From Bacteroidales bacterium (GTDB lineage: Bacteria; Bacteroidota; Bacteroidia; Bacteroidales; UBA932): DNA of 35,381 nt. A program made the position numbers and the translations under genes. Location of the stretch: the NCBI GenBank assembly GCA_004556005.1, contig SFJA01000010.1, positions 1 through 35,381 of the forward strand, given 5' to 3'. Shown piece by piece: positions 1 to 8,408 of this stretch. The notes below the pieces were generated by a model. That model saw only the letters and a program-made list of their open reading frames with translations. It was not told the DNA's origin and did no database searches. Position 1 is the stretch's first letter; each line of letters starts with the position of its first letter.

Positions 1-1
1 G

Positions 2-250
2 ACGCACCCCGAAGGAGGGCTCTTCCTGTTCCTCACCTTGCCGGAAGGCATGGATACGGTAGCCCTTTACGACAAGGCGCTGAGTGCCGGCGTTGCCTAT
101 GTCGCCGGCTCGTTCTTCTACGCAGACGGATCGCACCGCAACACGATGAGGCTCAACTTCTCATTCCTTGACAAGGAAAGGATGGAGCCGGGCATCAGGC
201 TGCTCTCGCAAGTGATAAGATCACCTCAACATATCCTCCAGAGTGACTGA
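2..250 (+). CDS. PLP-dependent aminotransferase, C-terminal fragment
   Basis: Only the last 82 residues are in the window; the gene starts before base 1. The frame opens with THPEGGLFLFLTLPEG and continues through VAYVAGSFFYADG and NTMRLNFSF to a TGA. This resembles the C-terminal small domain of fold-type I aminotransferases of the LysN/2-aminoadipate transaminase (MocR-like) group, where the PxGGxF and Arg-containing MRLNFS stretches contact the substrate carboxylate. The catalytic lysine would lie upstream and cannot be seen. The gene converges on dapD and the two overlap by about 30 bp. The neighbouring lysine/DAP genes make an amino-acid biosynthetic role plausible, for example N-succinyl-LL-DAP transamination, but this is inference from context only. 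Confidence 0.75.
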   Translation, partial: THPEGGLFLFLTLPEGMDTVALYDKALSAGVAYVAGSFFYADGSHRNTMRLNFSFLDKERMEPGIRLLSQVIRSPQHILQSD

Positions 251-963
251 ACCGGTGGTCTTTTCGTCGCGATATTTGACGATGACAGGGCAATAGAGGT
301 GAACGCCCTTTTCGGCGGCGAGGCCCTTGGTCACAGGGCGCGAGCCGCTGACTACCACCGCGTTGCGAGGCACGACCACCCTTCCGTCAGCAATATCGGC
401 GTTCCGGCGGTAATGATTACTCCCGATGCTATCACTGCGCCTTCCTGAACTATCGTACCTTCATATATGCCGCAGTTCCCGCCCACAAAGGCACCGTCTT
501 CGATGATGGTCGGGAGAGCGCCTGCAGGCTCGAGTACACCGCCTATCTGGGTAGCGGCGGAGATATGGATATTCTTGCCTACCTGCGCGCAGGAACCTAT
601 TGTCACGTGGCTGTCAACCATGGTACCCTCTCCTACATAGGCTCCCACGTTGATATAAGCAGGAGGCATCACGATAACGCCCGGAGCAAGATAAGCACCG
701 CGGCGAATGCTGCTGCCGCCGGGAACTATCCTCACCCCGTCAGAAGCGCTGAACCTGCGGACAGGATAGGTATCCTTGTCAAAGAAAGGAAACTGTCCCT
801 GGCTCATATCGCAAATCTTTCCGAGCCTGAACCCTGCAAGGATGATTTCCTTGACCTCCCTGTTTACCTTCCACACGCCGTCAATCTTCTCGGCGACACG
901 TACCTGTCCGGACTCGAGAGCGGCAACAAGTTCTTCGAACTGCTGTAAAGTTATTTCTGACAT
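221..963 (-). CDS. dapD: 2,3,4,5-tetrahydropyridine-2,6-dicarboxylate N-succinyltransferase (frameshifted)
   Basis: DapD transfers succinyl from succinyl-CoA to tetrahydrodipicolinate in the succinylase branch of lysine/DAP synthesis. The N-terminal part (MSEITLQQFEELVAALESG, then VAEKIDGVWKVN) and the left-handed beta-helix hexapeptide repeats (AYLAPGVIVMPPAYINVGAYVGEGTMVDSHVTIGSCAQVGKNIHISAATQIGGVLEP) match the family. The main frame runs from 963 to a stop at 352 (203 aa) but turns into unrelated residues after ITAGTPI. Another minus frame then carries the expected C-terminus from about 395 to a TGA at 221: GRVVVPRNAVVVSG, PVTKGLAAEKGVHLYCPVIVKY, GSVTLEDMLR. A net loss of one base (or gain of two) near 395-402 would explain this. 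The gene is last in the DAP operon and overlaps dapA by 13 nt. Whether the frameshift is biological or an assembly error cannot be told here. Confidence 0.9.
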
Positions 964-1838
964 AATTCTCCAATCAATTGATTCATAATATCTTTTGTGT
1001 GCTGCGAAGCCGGAGCGAGAGGCAGTCTCACATCAGAACGCATCTGTCCCATGATCTCGAGGGCAGCCTTGACCGGGATAGGGTTGGACTCCACGAAGCA
1101 GGCCTTGAAAAACGGAAACAGCCTGTGATGCAGCTCTCTTGCTCCCGCATAGTCTCCGGCGGCGGCCCTGTGGGTCATTTCGGCGACTTCGGCAGGGAAT
1201 GCGTTGGATGCAACGGAAATGACTCCGTGCGCGCCGGTAGCCATAAAGGCGAAGGTCATATCGTCATCCCCGCTCAGAACTGCAAATCCTTCAGGTGCGC
1301 GGCGTATGATTTCGCTGACCTGGGCATAATTGCCGGAAGCTTCCTTGATTGCTATGATGTTCTCACATTCGTTCGCAAGTCTGATGCAGGTATCTGCAGT
1401 CATATTTGCTCCCGTGCGTCCCGGTACGTTGTAAATGACTATAGGTTTGTCAGTTGCGGCCGCCACTGCCCTGAAATACCGGTACTGGCCTTCCTGCGTA
1501 GGCTTGTTGTAATAAGGCACAACGACGAGCCAGGCATCAACTCCGTGACCGTCAAGCAATTCCATATTGTCAAGGGTGGCATTGAAAGAATTGGACCCGC
1601 ATCCTACAAGAAGAGGCCGGCCTGCCGCGTGAGAGACGGCTGTATCCATCAGCGCAAGCTTTTCCTCAGCCGAAAGAGCAGGGGTCTCCCCCGTCGTAGC
1701 AAGAGGGACAAGGAAGTCCACTCCGGCAGCCACCTGCCTGTCAATCAGCGCCGCATATGCGGCAGTGTCGATTCCGCCATCCTCAGTGAAGGGAGTGACG
1801 AGGGCTGTTCCGCAGCCCTTCAGTAACATATCACTCAT
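951..1838 (-). CDS. dapA: 4-hydroxy-tetrahydrodipicolinate synthase
   Basis: Condenses aspartate semialdehyde with pyruvate, the first committed step to DAP and lysine, in the cytoplasm. The 295-aa length is normal for this TIM-barrel family. Visible signatures are GCGTALVTPF near the start, the PLATTGETP loop with Thr48-Thr49, the active-site Tyr136 in VIYNVPGRTG, and the Schiff-base Lys165 in AIKEASGNY. The start ATG overlaps the dapB stop by 4 nt, and the 3' end overlaps the dapD start by 13 nt, so translation is probably coupled along the operon. I see no allosteric peculiarity. Identification is secure. Confidence 0.97.
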   Translation of the reverse strand: MSDMLLKGCGTALVTPFTEDGGIDTAAYAALIDRQVAAGVDFLVPLATTGETPALSAEEKLALMDTAVSHAAGRPLLVGCGSNSFNATLDNMELLDGHGVDAWLVVVPYYNKPTQEGQYRYFRAVAAATDKPIVIYNVPGRTGANMTADTCIRLANECENIIAIKEASGNYAQVSEIIRRAPEGFAVLSGDDDMTFAFMATGAHGVISVASNAFPAEVAEMTHRAAAGDYAGARELHHRLFPFFKACFVESNPIPVKAALEIMGQMRSDVRLPLAPASQHTKDIMNQLIGELCQK

Positions 1839-2500
1839 AATATCAGGTCTTTGAATTCATATACCCCCGGTTCGAGACCGTCTGCCATAATTGCGGCCGT
1901 GACCGCACCTTCCGCGAAGCCCTTGCGTGAAAAAGCCTCGTGGGTAAATTCCAGTTTGTCAACCTCGGAGACAAACCTTGCCGTGTGTATGCCCGGAACT
2001 TCGCCGATGCGCTTCGCCTCTATCGGAGCCGGCTCGCCAAGGGTATCCTCGATTATGCCGGCAATGCTTTTTGCCGTTCCGCTCGGAGAGTCAAGTTTGT
2101 GAATGTGATGGACTTCCTCGACGGCAGGCTGATATCCGTGACCCTTGAGCACCTCGCAGGCCCTGCGGACGGCGGCAAAAAATGCATTTACTCCTATGGA
2201 AAAATTCGACGCCCAGACCAGAACGCTGCCTGCCTGACGGAAGGCCTGATAGACTTCATCCTTGATGTCATACCATCCTGTAGTGCCGACGACAACGGCC
2301 TTGAAACGCACTGCAAGTGTCTTATAATTGGCCCTGAACGCATCAGGGGTGGTAAAATCTATGCAAACGCAGTCCTTTGCGAGTTCTTCCGGAACGGAAC
2401 AAACGTCCTCCGTAGCACAAACGGGCTCTATGCCCGCAGCCAGAAGAACCTCTTCCACCATATGGCCCATCTTGCCATATCCGCTGATTATAACCTTCAT
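1835..2500 (-). CDS. dapB: 4-hydroxy-tetrahydrodipicolinate reductase
   Basis: Reduces 4-hydroxy-tetrahydrodipicolinate to tetrahydrodipicolinate with NAD(P)H. The 221-aa product has the N-terminal Rossmann motif GYGKMG (residues 7-12), the DFTTP loop, VGTTGW (71-76), SNFSIGVN (98-105) and the catalytic block EVHHIHKLDSPSGTA (129-143) with His131/His132 and Lys135. It is shorter than the E. coli enzyme (273 aa), a compact form I believe is common in Bacteroidota. Its start overlaps the stop of the upstream M20 peptidase by 4 nt, and its stop overlaps the dapA start by 4 nt. Confidence 0.96.
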   Translation of the reverse strand: MKVIISGYGKMGHMVEEVLLAAGIEPVCATEDVCSVPEELAKDCVCIDFTTPDAFRANYKTLAVRFKAVVVGTTGWYDIKDEVYQAFRQAGSVLVWASNFSIGVNAFFAAVRRACEVLKGHGYQPAVEEVHHIHKLDSPSGTAKSIAGIIEDTLGEPAPIEAKRIGEVPGIHTARFVSEVDKLEFTHEAFSRKGFAEGAVTAAIMADGLEPGVYEFKDLIL

Positions 2501-3480
2501 AAGTTCTCAAAAATATTTACGTAAATAGCTATTGCTTCTTCCAGGTCACATATGTCAAGATGCTCATCGTCCCGGTGTGCGCAGGTAATGCTACCCGGAC
2601 CGCAGATTATCTTGTGCTCAAAGTTGGAAAGATGCGGTGCATCGCTTCCAAATGCCACCGGACGGCCCTCAAGACCTTCCGGAACCACATAAAGGGATGG
2701 CGAGTCACCGCCCCTCGCGGCTATTTCAATACTGTCGCAAGCCTGAGCCGCCATCCATTCGCCGACCGCTGCATCGCTTGCAAAAGTCGTGCGGAAATAA
2801 ATCCTGCACCAAAGCTCGGGACTAAGAATATTCTGCTGGTTGTCGCTATGCAGAAGGCCGATGTTCCAGGTCGTTTCGCCAAGCATTTCATCCTCTGGGA
2901 ACTTCTTGTTTCTCAGCCGGTTGACAAAATCCACAAAGAGATTGACGGCACTGACTCCATACTGCGGATAACCTGAATGGAAGGCCTTGCCCTTAAAGCG
3001 TACGGCGAAGGACTTGGTACCCTTGGATGCGCTTACGGGATGGTTTTCCGTAGGCTCGCCAATGACAAGATATGGAGCCTTGAAAGGCGTACGGGCAAAT
3101 GCCTTGGCACCCCAGGACCCCGTTTCCTCCCCGCTCAGGACAAGCAGGCCAAAGTCAGTCTTTCCCTTTCTTTCGAGCTCCTTGCAGGCGGCATATAGGG
3201 CAACGAGCTGGCCCTTTGCATCACAACTGCCCCGCCCACGCACGCAATGCTCGTCAAATACCGGAGGGATATAAGGCGGCACGGTATCCATATGGGTACA
3301 ATATACAAGTTTCGGAGTTCCCCAGCTGAGAAGCAGGTTGACGGTGCCGTCTCCGACCTCCATAAGAGTCTTGTGGGGAGCGTCAAGATTGTCAAGCAAC
3401 CACTCGCCCAGAGCCCTTTCGTGCCCTGAGGTAGAATCTTGCAAGAGTATGCTTTCCAACAGTTTCAGTGTCTTTTTCAT
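2497..3480 (-). CDS. dapE: M20-family zinc peptidase/deacylase, probable succinyl-diaminopimelate desuccinylase
   Basis: M20 metallohydrolase of 327 aa in the DapE/ArgE group. The expected dinuclear zinc ligands can be traced: His63 and Asp65 in YCTHMDTVPP, Asp87 in GRGSCDAKGQ, the general base and ligand Glu118-Glu119 in SGEETGS, Glu142 in IGEPTE, and His302 in CAHRDDEHLD near the C-terminus. A lid/dimerisation domain lies between about residues 155 and 255 (KAFHSGYPQYG). Its place between thrA and dapB, with 4-nt overlaps to both, argues for the desuccinylase step that dapD requires. The sequence alone does not exclude N-acetyl- or N-succinylornithine/citrulline deacylase, so the gene symbol is tentative. 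Confidence 0.85.
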   Translation of the reverse strand: MKKTLKLLESILLQDSTSGHERALGEWLLDNLDAPHKTLMEVGDGTVNLLLSWGTPKLVYCTHMDTVPPYIPPVFDEHCVRGRGSCDAKGQLVALYAACKELERKGKTDFGLLVLSGEETGSWGAKAFARTPFKAPYLVIGEPTENHPVSASKGTKSFAVRFKGKAFHSGYPQYGVSAVNLFVDFVNRLRNKKFPEDEMLGETTWNIGLLHSDNQQNILSPELWCRIYFRTTFASDAAVGEWMAAQACDSIEIAARGGDSPSLYVVPEGLEGRPVAFGSDAPHLSNFEHKIICGPGSITCAHRDDEHLDICDLEEAIAIYVNIFENL

Positions 3481-5660
3481 AAGAGGATATCATTCAGGAT
3501 ACTGCCCGCCGCAAGTTCAGCACCTTCGCCCGGGCCAAGTATCACTAGCGGAGTAGGGTGATATAAACTTCTGATGATTATAGCGTTATCCGTACCTCTA
3601 AGCCAGTGGGCAGGATGCTCCGGACCGACTTTGCAGAGCGCGATGCGAGCCTTGTATCCCGATGCGCAGGACTTGTCCCTGACAAGCGAAGCAACAAAGC
3701 GCATGTCCTTGTCAGGACAGCTGTCGGGAGCTACAGGCTCTATCTCAACATCCTCTGCATCAAGGGGAACTCCAGCCTCCCTGGCAAGAATGAGAAGCTT
3801 GCGGAGCGCATCCTTTCCCCCAAGGTCATCCTGAGGATCCTTCTCGGTCAAACCAGCCTCCCGAGCCTGTTCAAGTGCCTCCACAAACGGCAGAGGACTG
3901 CTCAAGACATAATTGAGTGTACACGAAACCACCGCTTCTATAGAGCTGACCCTGTCCCCGCAGGAACTGCTTCTCGCAATGGTTTCCAACATTGGAAGAG
4001 ACGCTCCTACAGTGGTTTCATACCTGAGAAACAGCCCGTTACGCAGCGCGGCCTGCTTCATCGCACGGTACTCCACATAAGGCACGGCAATCGAACGGCG
4101 GTTCGAAGTCACTATATTGAATCCGGCATCGAGCAAGGATGCATATTTGCGCCAGATGTCCTCGCTGTCGGTGCAATCCACAAAGACGGCGCCCCTGTCC
4201 GGATGCGAAAGCAAGTCGTCCACAAAGCCGTGGTCGCTGCTTATCGCCTTGATAACCAACGACTTCCCGCTTCTGCGGGCAAGCCCGGACCCTATCAGGC
4301 GCTCTAGCTCGCGTCCTACCGCGCCACGACCGGCAATATAAAGCGAAAGAACGCGGGAGTCCTGTCTCTGGAAGAATTCGTTATGAACGGCGGCGAGGGC
4401 GGCGCTGCAAAGTTGCGGCTGGACGCTGAGCCGTATGCAGGAGTCTCCGGCAGAACAGTCGAGAGGAGCAATGCCGGCCTGACGAAGTGCGGATACAGAA
4501 CGGCGGAGGGCAGTTTCGCTATCGAGAGGCCCTTCGCAAATCAGCGTGATAAGTGATTGACCATCAATGCTTTTATCGGCAAGTCCAACCCAGCTGCACT
4601 GCTGCGGTTCGGGACGGGAGAGGATAACGGTTCCGGGGTCGGAAGGTCGGAAGGTGTTGAGTATCCTGATTGCTATGCCCGCCTCGCGCGCCGGTGCAAC
4701 CGCCGGAGCGTAAAGGACTTTGGCACCGTTGGACGCCATTGCGAATGCTGCCTCGTAGGACATCTCGTCAATGGAGCGGGCGGATGGAACCTGCTTCGGA
4801 TTGGCGGAGAGAATTCCGCTGACATCCGTCCAAATCTGAAGGTCGGAAGCGTCGAGCGCAGCGGCAAAAATGGAAGCGCTGTAGTCAGAACCGCCGCGGC
4901 CGAGCGTGCAGGCAGAGCCATCGCTGTTGCTGGCGACAAAGCCTGGGGCAACGAATATGCGGGTGTCCGGACGCTGCTGCACCGCTTCGCGTATCTTCCT
5001 GTAAGTCAGAGGCATATCATCACGGATTACGAGCTCGCGAGAGTCCAGCCACGTGGTCGGGAACGCTTCGTCCGTGAGTTTGGCGGCTATTATGGTGGTG
5101 GAGAGGAGTTCGCCCGTGCCCTCGATGCTGGCGCGGAGGGCGGCAGTATCAGCGGAAGCGGCTTGGCGACCGGCAGACGAAGGTGCGACAGACGATGAAA
5201 GCGCTACGGAAGCGGCATCGGCGGCGGAAACGGCGGCGTTGGCAGCGGAAAGCTCGAGGCAGAGGGCGGTAAGCTTGCTGAGATGGTTGTCGAGCGCGTC
5301 AGTGACCGAGGCAAGTCTGTCGGAGGAGAAGAGCCTGGCTGCGGCGGCGCGGTGCCTTTCCGAGAGCGAGCGGATCAGTTCAGCGGCGCACGGGGAAAGG
5401 GTGGCGGGGTCGGACGAGGCGGCGGAAACGGCGGATGCAGAGCCGGGGCACGAGACGGACTGAGCGTCAGAAAGCGCGGCGGGGTCGGACGAGGCGCTGC
5501 AGCAGTCGGCGAGCCGGACGAGCATATCGGTAACTCCGCTCATTGCCGAGCAGACAACGACCACGCGGTCCTCCCTGGCGGCAGCTGCAACTATGTCCAG
5601 CACGCGGGAGATATTTGTGGCGTCAGATACCGACGTACCTCCGAACTTCAGCGTTTTCAT
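3477..5660 (-). CDS. thrA: bifunctional aspartokinase / homoserine dehydrogenase
   Basis: A 727-aa fusion catalysing the first and third steps of the aspartate family. The aspartokinase domain has KFGGTSV (5-11), GRGGSDYSAS (255-264) and WTDVSGI (278-284). An ACT-like regulatory segment spans about 355-430. The homoserine dehydrogenase domain has the nucleotide-binding motif IAGRGAVGREL (442-452), YETTVGASLPML (547-558) and DPQDDLGGKDALRKL (608-622). It is shorter than typical ThrA (about 810-820 aa); the regulatory linker looks reduced to about one ACT unit. Two Ala/Ser-rich low-complexity stretches (about 52-92 and 136-176) interrupt the kinase domain. The start overlaps murA by 4 nt and the stop overlaps the M20 gene by 4 nt. 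The product aspartyl phosphate feeds both DAP and threonine/methionine. Confidence 0.95.
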   Translation of the reverse strand: MKTLKFGGTSVSDATNISRVLDIVAAAAREDRVVVVCSAMSGVTDMLVRLADCCSASSDPAALSDAQSVSCPGSASAVSAASSDPATLSPCAAELIRSLSERHRAAAARLFSSDRLASVTDALDNHLSKLTALCLELSAANAAVSAADAASVALSSSVAPSSAGRQAASADTAALRASIEGTGELLSTTIIAAKLTDEAFPTTWLDSRELVIRDDMPLTYRKIREAVQQRPDTRIFVAPGFVASNSDGSACTLGRGGSDYSASIFAAALDASDLQIWTDVSGILSANPKQVPSARSIDEMSYEAAFAMASNGAKVLYAPAVAPAREAGIAIRILNTFRPSDPGTVILSRPEPQQCSWVGLADKSIDGQSLITLICEGPLDSETALRRSVSALRQAGIAPLDCSAGDSCIRLSVQPQLCSAALAAVHNEFFQRQDSRVLSLYIAGRGAVGRELERLIGSGLARRSGKSLVIKAISSDHGFVDDLLSHPDRGAVFVDCTDSEDIWRKYASLLDAGFNIVTSNRRSIAVPYVEYRAMKQAALRNGLFLRYETTVGASLPMLETIARSSSCGDRVSSIEAVVSCTLNYVLSSPLPFVEALEQAREAGLTEKDPQDDLGGKDALRKLLILAREAGVPLDAEDVEIEPVAPDSCPDKDMRFVASLVRDKSCASGYKARIALCKVGPEHPAHWLRGTDNAIIIRSLYHPTPLVILGPGEGAELAAGSILNDILL

Positions 5661-6964
5661 TTCCTTACAATCTTGGCTCCCAATGCGTTAAGACGATTCT
5701 CAATATCCTCGTAACCGCGGTCGATCTGCTCTATGTTTTCGATTTCCGACACACCCGGAGCCGACATTGCAGCAAGAAGAAGGGCGATGCCCGCGCGAAT
5801 GTCCGGTGAGGTCATCTTGCCCGGACGGAGGTCGTGCATGTGGTCCAGACCTATGACGACAGCCCTGTGAGGGTCACAGAGAATGATTTGCGCGCCCATA
5901 TCTATCAGCTTGTCAACAAAGAAAAGACGGCTCTCGAACATCTTCTGGTGTATGAGCACGCTTCCCTTGCACTGCGTTGCCACGACAAGCATTACCGAAA
6001 TGAGGTCCGGGGTGAGTCCCGGCCATGGAGCGTCTGCGACGGTCATAATGGAACCGTCTATAAATGACTCTATTTCATAGGATTCCTGCGAAGGCACGAA
6101 GATGTCGTCTCCTCTCTGCTCGAGCTTTACGCCCAGTCTGCGGAAAGCCTCGGGGATAATGCCGAGGTCATTGTAGGACACGTCCTTGATGGTCAGTTCG
6201 CTGCGCGTGATTGCCGCCATACCGATAAAGGAACCCACTTCTATCATATCCGGAAGGATACGGTGTCTGGCTCCGCGCAGCGTCCTTACTCCGTGCACGG
6301 TTAGCAGATTGGATCCTATGCCTTCTATCCAGGCTCCCATTGAACTGAGCAGGGCGCAGAGCTGCTGCACATAGGGTTCACAGGCAGCATTGTAGATTCG
6401 CGTGGCACCGTCTGCGAGCGCGGCTGCCATTACTATATTGGCCGTTCCCGTCACCGAGGCCTCGTCAAGCAGCATTCCGCATCCCTTAAGCCCGTACGGG
6501 GCAGTCAGGTGATAGGCCTTCTTTTCCTTGTCGTAGCTGCATTGAGCCCCGAGCTTGATAAAGCCGTCTATGTGCGTATCCACCCTGCGGCGGCCGATTT
6601 TGTCCCCTCCGGGTTTTGGGAAATACGCCTCGCCGAAGCGGGCAAGCAGCGGTCCGGTAACCAGCACCGAGCCCCTGAGCTCAGCACAGCGTTTGACAAA
6701 TTCGCTCGTACAGGTGTTTTCTGGCTTGACTCCTGCCGCGCAGAAGCGGTACTCCCCCTTGCCCAGGCGCATCACCTCAACGCCCAGACTCTCAATCAGG
6801 GCAATCAGCTTGCAGACATCCCGGATTTCGGGGATATTGCTGATTGTAACCGGATCTTCTGTCAGAAGAGTGGCGCTGATGACCTGCAGGGCCTCGTTCT
6901 TGGCGCCCTGAGGAACTATGCTGCCGCTCAGAGTGTGACCACCTTCTATGATGAATGAACTCAT
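5657..6964 (-). CDS. murA: UDP-N-acetylglucosamine 1-carboxyvinyltransferase (Asp-type MurA)
   Basis: Adds enolpyruvate from PEP to UDP-GlcNAc, the first committed step of peptidoglycan synthesis. The 435-aa length fits. The N-terminus FIIEGGHTLSGSIVPQGAKNEAL carries the Lys22-Asn23 pair, and the C-terminus has SPDIRAGIALLLAAMSAPG. The catalytic loop reads PKPGGDKIGRRRVDTH: the residue equivalent to E. coli Cys115 is Asp121. Cys-to-Asp MurA enzymes remain active but are not alkylated by fosfomycin, as established for the mycobacterial and chlamydial enzymes. The gene overlaps both the upstream PurF-like gene and downstream thrA by 4 nt, which ties cell-wall sugar synthesis to DAP supply in one transcript. 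Confidence 0.96.
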   Translation of the reverse strand: MSSFIIEGGHTLSGSIVPQGAKNEALQVISATLLTEDPVTISNIPEIRDVCKLIALIESLGVEVMRLGKGEYRFCAAGVKPENTCTSEFVKRCAELRGSVLVTGPLLARFGEAYFPKPGGDKIGRRRVDTHIDGFIKLGAQCSYDKEKKAYHLTAPYGLKGCGMLLDEASVTGTANIVMAAALADGATRIYNAACEPYVQQLCALLSSMGAWIEGIGSNLLTVHGVRTLRGARHRILPDMIEVGSFIGMAAITRSELTIKDVSYNDLGIIPEAFRRLGVKLEQRGDDIFVPSQESYEIESFIDGSIMTVADAPWPGLTPDLISVMLVVATQCKGSVLIHQKMFESRLFFVDKLIDMGAQIILCDPHRAVVIGLDHMHDLRPGKMTSPDIRAGIALLLAAMSAPGVSEIENIEQIDRGYEDIENRLNALGAKIVRK

Positions 6965-8397
6965 TCCTGTGTATTTTGTTCTTCAAGTGTGTAAAACGAA
7001 CTGCCGTCAAAACAATGGGTGCATATACATTCCTTTGGCAGTCCTATAGCTTTCACTATCGTATCTAACTTGCTGAATTTGAGCGAAGTAAGACCGAATT
7101 GGGCCGCAATGTCGGCAACCATCGCCTCGTACTGAGGGCTTCCGCAGCTTGCGTAGGCGGCGAGATTGCGGTCCGGAGCACCCTCCAGACGGCTGATTAC
7201 GCGGCGGGTAATCAGTTCCAGATCGCTCTTGCTCGACGAGAAATTCACGAACGGGCAGGCATAAATCAGCGGCGGGCAGGCGATACGCATATGCACCTCC
7301 TTGGCTCCCAGGTCAAAAAGCACCTTCGTGTTGTCCCTGAGCTGGGTTCCCCTGACTATGCTGTCGTCGCACAGCAGCACTCTCTTTCCGTTCAGTATGT
7401 CCTTGTTCGGAATCAGCTTCATCTTTGCAACGAGCTGACGCATACTCTGATCGACAGGCATAAAGGAGCGCGGCCAGGTCGGGGTGTATTTGCATATTGC
7501 CCTGCGATAAGGAACGTTATGCCCTTCCGCATAACCCAGCGCCATTCCGATTCCGCTGTCAGGGACTCCGCATACACAATCAACTTCGACATTATCCTCC
7601 TTCCCCATCACGCGTCCACATTCGTTGCGCATCACTTCCGCGCACTTTCCTTCGTAAACGCTGTTGGGGAATCCGTAATAGACCCATAGGAATGAGCAAA
7701 TCTGCATTTTGGAGTTGGGCTTCCGCAGCTGCTCAAAGCCGTCGTGGCGTATGCGGATGATTTCACCCGGGCCAACGAAATGACATATATCGTAATCCAG
7801 ATTCAGGAACGAACTCGACTCGCCGGTCACCGCCATCGCCCCGTCCTTGCGGCCTACGATGATTGGCGTGCGGCCCCAGCTGTCCCTCGCCGCTATGATG
7901 CCGTCCTCGGTCAGCAGCAGCATCGAGCACGAGCCCTTGATATGACTGAACGCGTACTCTATCCCCTCCACGAAGGTCCTGCCCTTGATGATCAGCAGTG
8001 CGACCAGCTCGGTCTGATTGATATTTCCGCTGGAGAATTCGCTCAGATGCATGTTTTCGGCAAGCAGCTTGTCGGCGAGTTCCTGCTTGTTGTTGATGCG
8101 GGCGACCGTGACAATGGCGAATTTGCCCAGATGGCTGTTCATCAGCATAGGCTGGGCGTCGGTATCGGAAATCACGCCGATTCCGGAGTTGCCGATGAAT
8201 TTGCCGAGTTCCGACTCGAACTTGGTCCTGAAGTAAGTGTTTTCAAGACTGTGGATGCTGCGGAAAAAGCCCTTGTCGGCGCTGTAGGTAACCATACCGC
8301 CGCGGCTGGTGCCGAGGTGAGACTGATAGTCGGTTCCGTAGAAAAGGTCTGTTGCACAAGGTTTTTCCTTGGCGATGGTTCCAAAAAATCCTCCCAT
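6961..8397 (-). CDS. amidophosphoribosyltransferase-like protein lacking the N-terminal catalytic cysteine
   Basis: A 478-aa PurF homolog. It has an N-terminal class-II glutaminase (Ntn) domain (about 1-230; HLGTSRGGM, AARDSWGRTPI, GESSSF) and a C-terminal phosphoribosyltransferase domain with the PRPP motif LLCDDSIVRGT (341-351). True PurF proteins expose Cys at position 1 after Met or propeptide removal; here the start is MGGFFG, so the glutaminase nucleophile is missing. Four cysteines at positions matching the Fe-S ligands of Bacillus-type PurF appear present (Cys234, Cys381, Cys459, Cys462). The MGGFFG form is, to my knowledge, a recurrent Bacteroidota paralog. It may use free ammonia or do something other than make phosphoribosylamine. 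It lies 11 nt after carB and overlaps murA by 4 nt. Confidence 0.88.
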   Translation of the reverse strand: MGGFFGTIAKEKPCATDLFYGTDYQSHLGTSRGGMVTYSADKGFFRSIHSLENTYFRTKFESELGKFIGNSGIGVISDTDAQPMLMNSHLGKFAIVTVARINNKQELADKLLAENMHLSEFSSGNINQTELVALLIIKGRTFVEGIEYAFSHIKGSCSMLLLTEDGIIAARDSWGRTPIIVGRKDGAMAVTGESSSFLNLDYDICHFVGPGEIIRIRHDGFEQLRKPNSKMQICSFLWVYYGFPNSVYEGKCAEVMRNECGRVMGKEDNVEVDCVCGVPDSGIGMALGYAEGHNVPYRRAICKYTPTWPRSFMPVDQSMRQLVAKMKLIPNKDILNGKRVLLCDDSIVRGTQLRDNTKVLFDLGAKEVHMRIACPPLIYACPFVNFSSSKSDLELITRRVISRLEGAPDRNLAAYASCGSPQYEAMVADIAAQFGLTSLKFSKLDTIVKAIGLPKECICTHCFDGSSFYTLEEQNTQE

Positions 8398-8408
8398 TTC
8401 AGAATTGA

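Noticed and set aside
978..1826. Long plus-strand ORF opposite dapA (282 aa)
   Set aside because: Antisense shadow of dapA: no recognisable motif, and the overlapping minus-strand gene has all catalytic residues.
5053..5714. Plus-strand Gly/Arg/Ala-rich ORFs opposite the 5' part of thrA
   Set aside because: They mirror the Ala/Ser low-complexity codons of thrA; the minus-strand frame has the KFGGTSV kinase motif.
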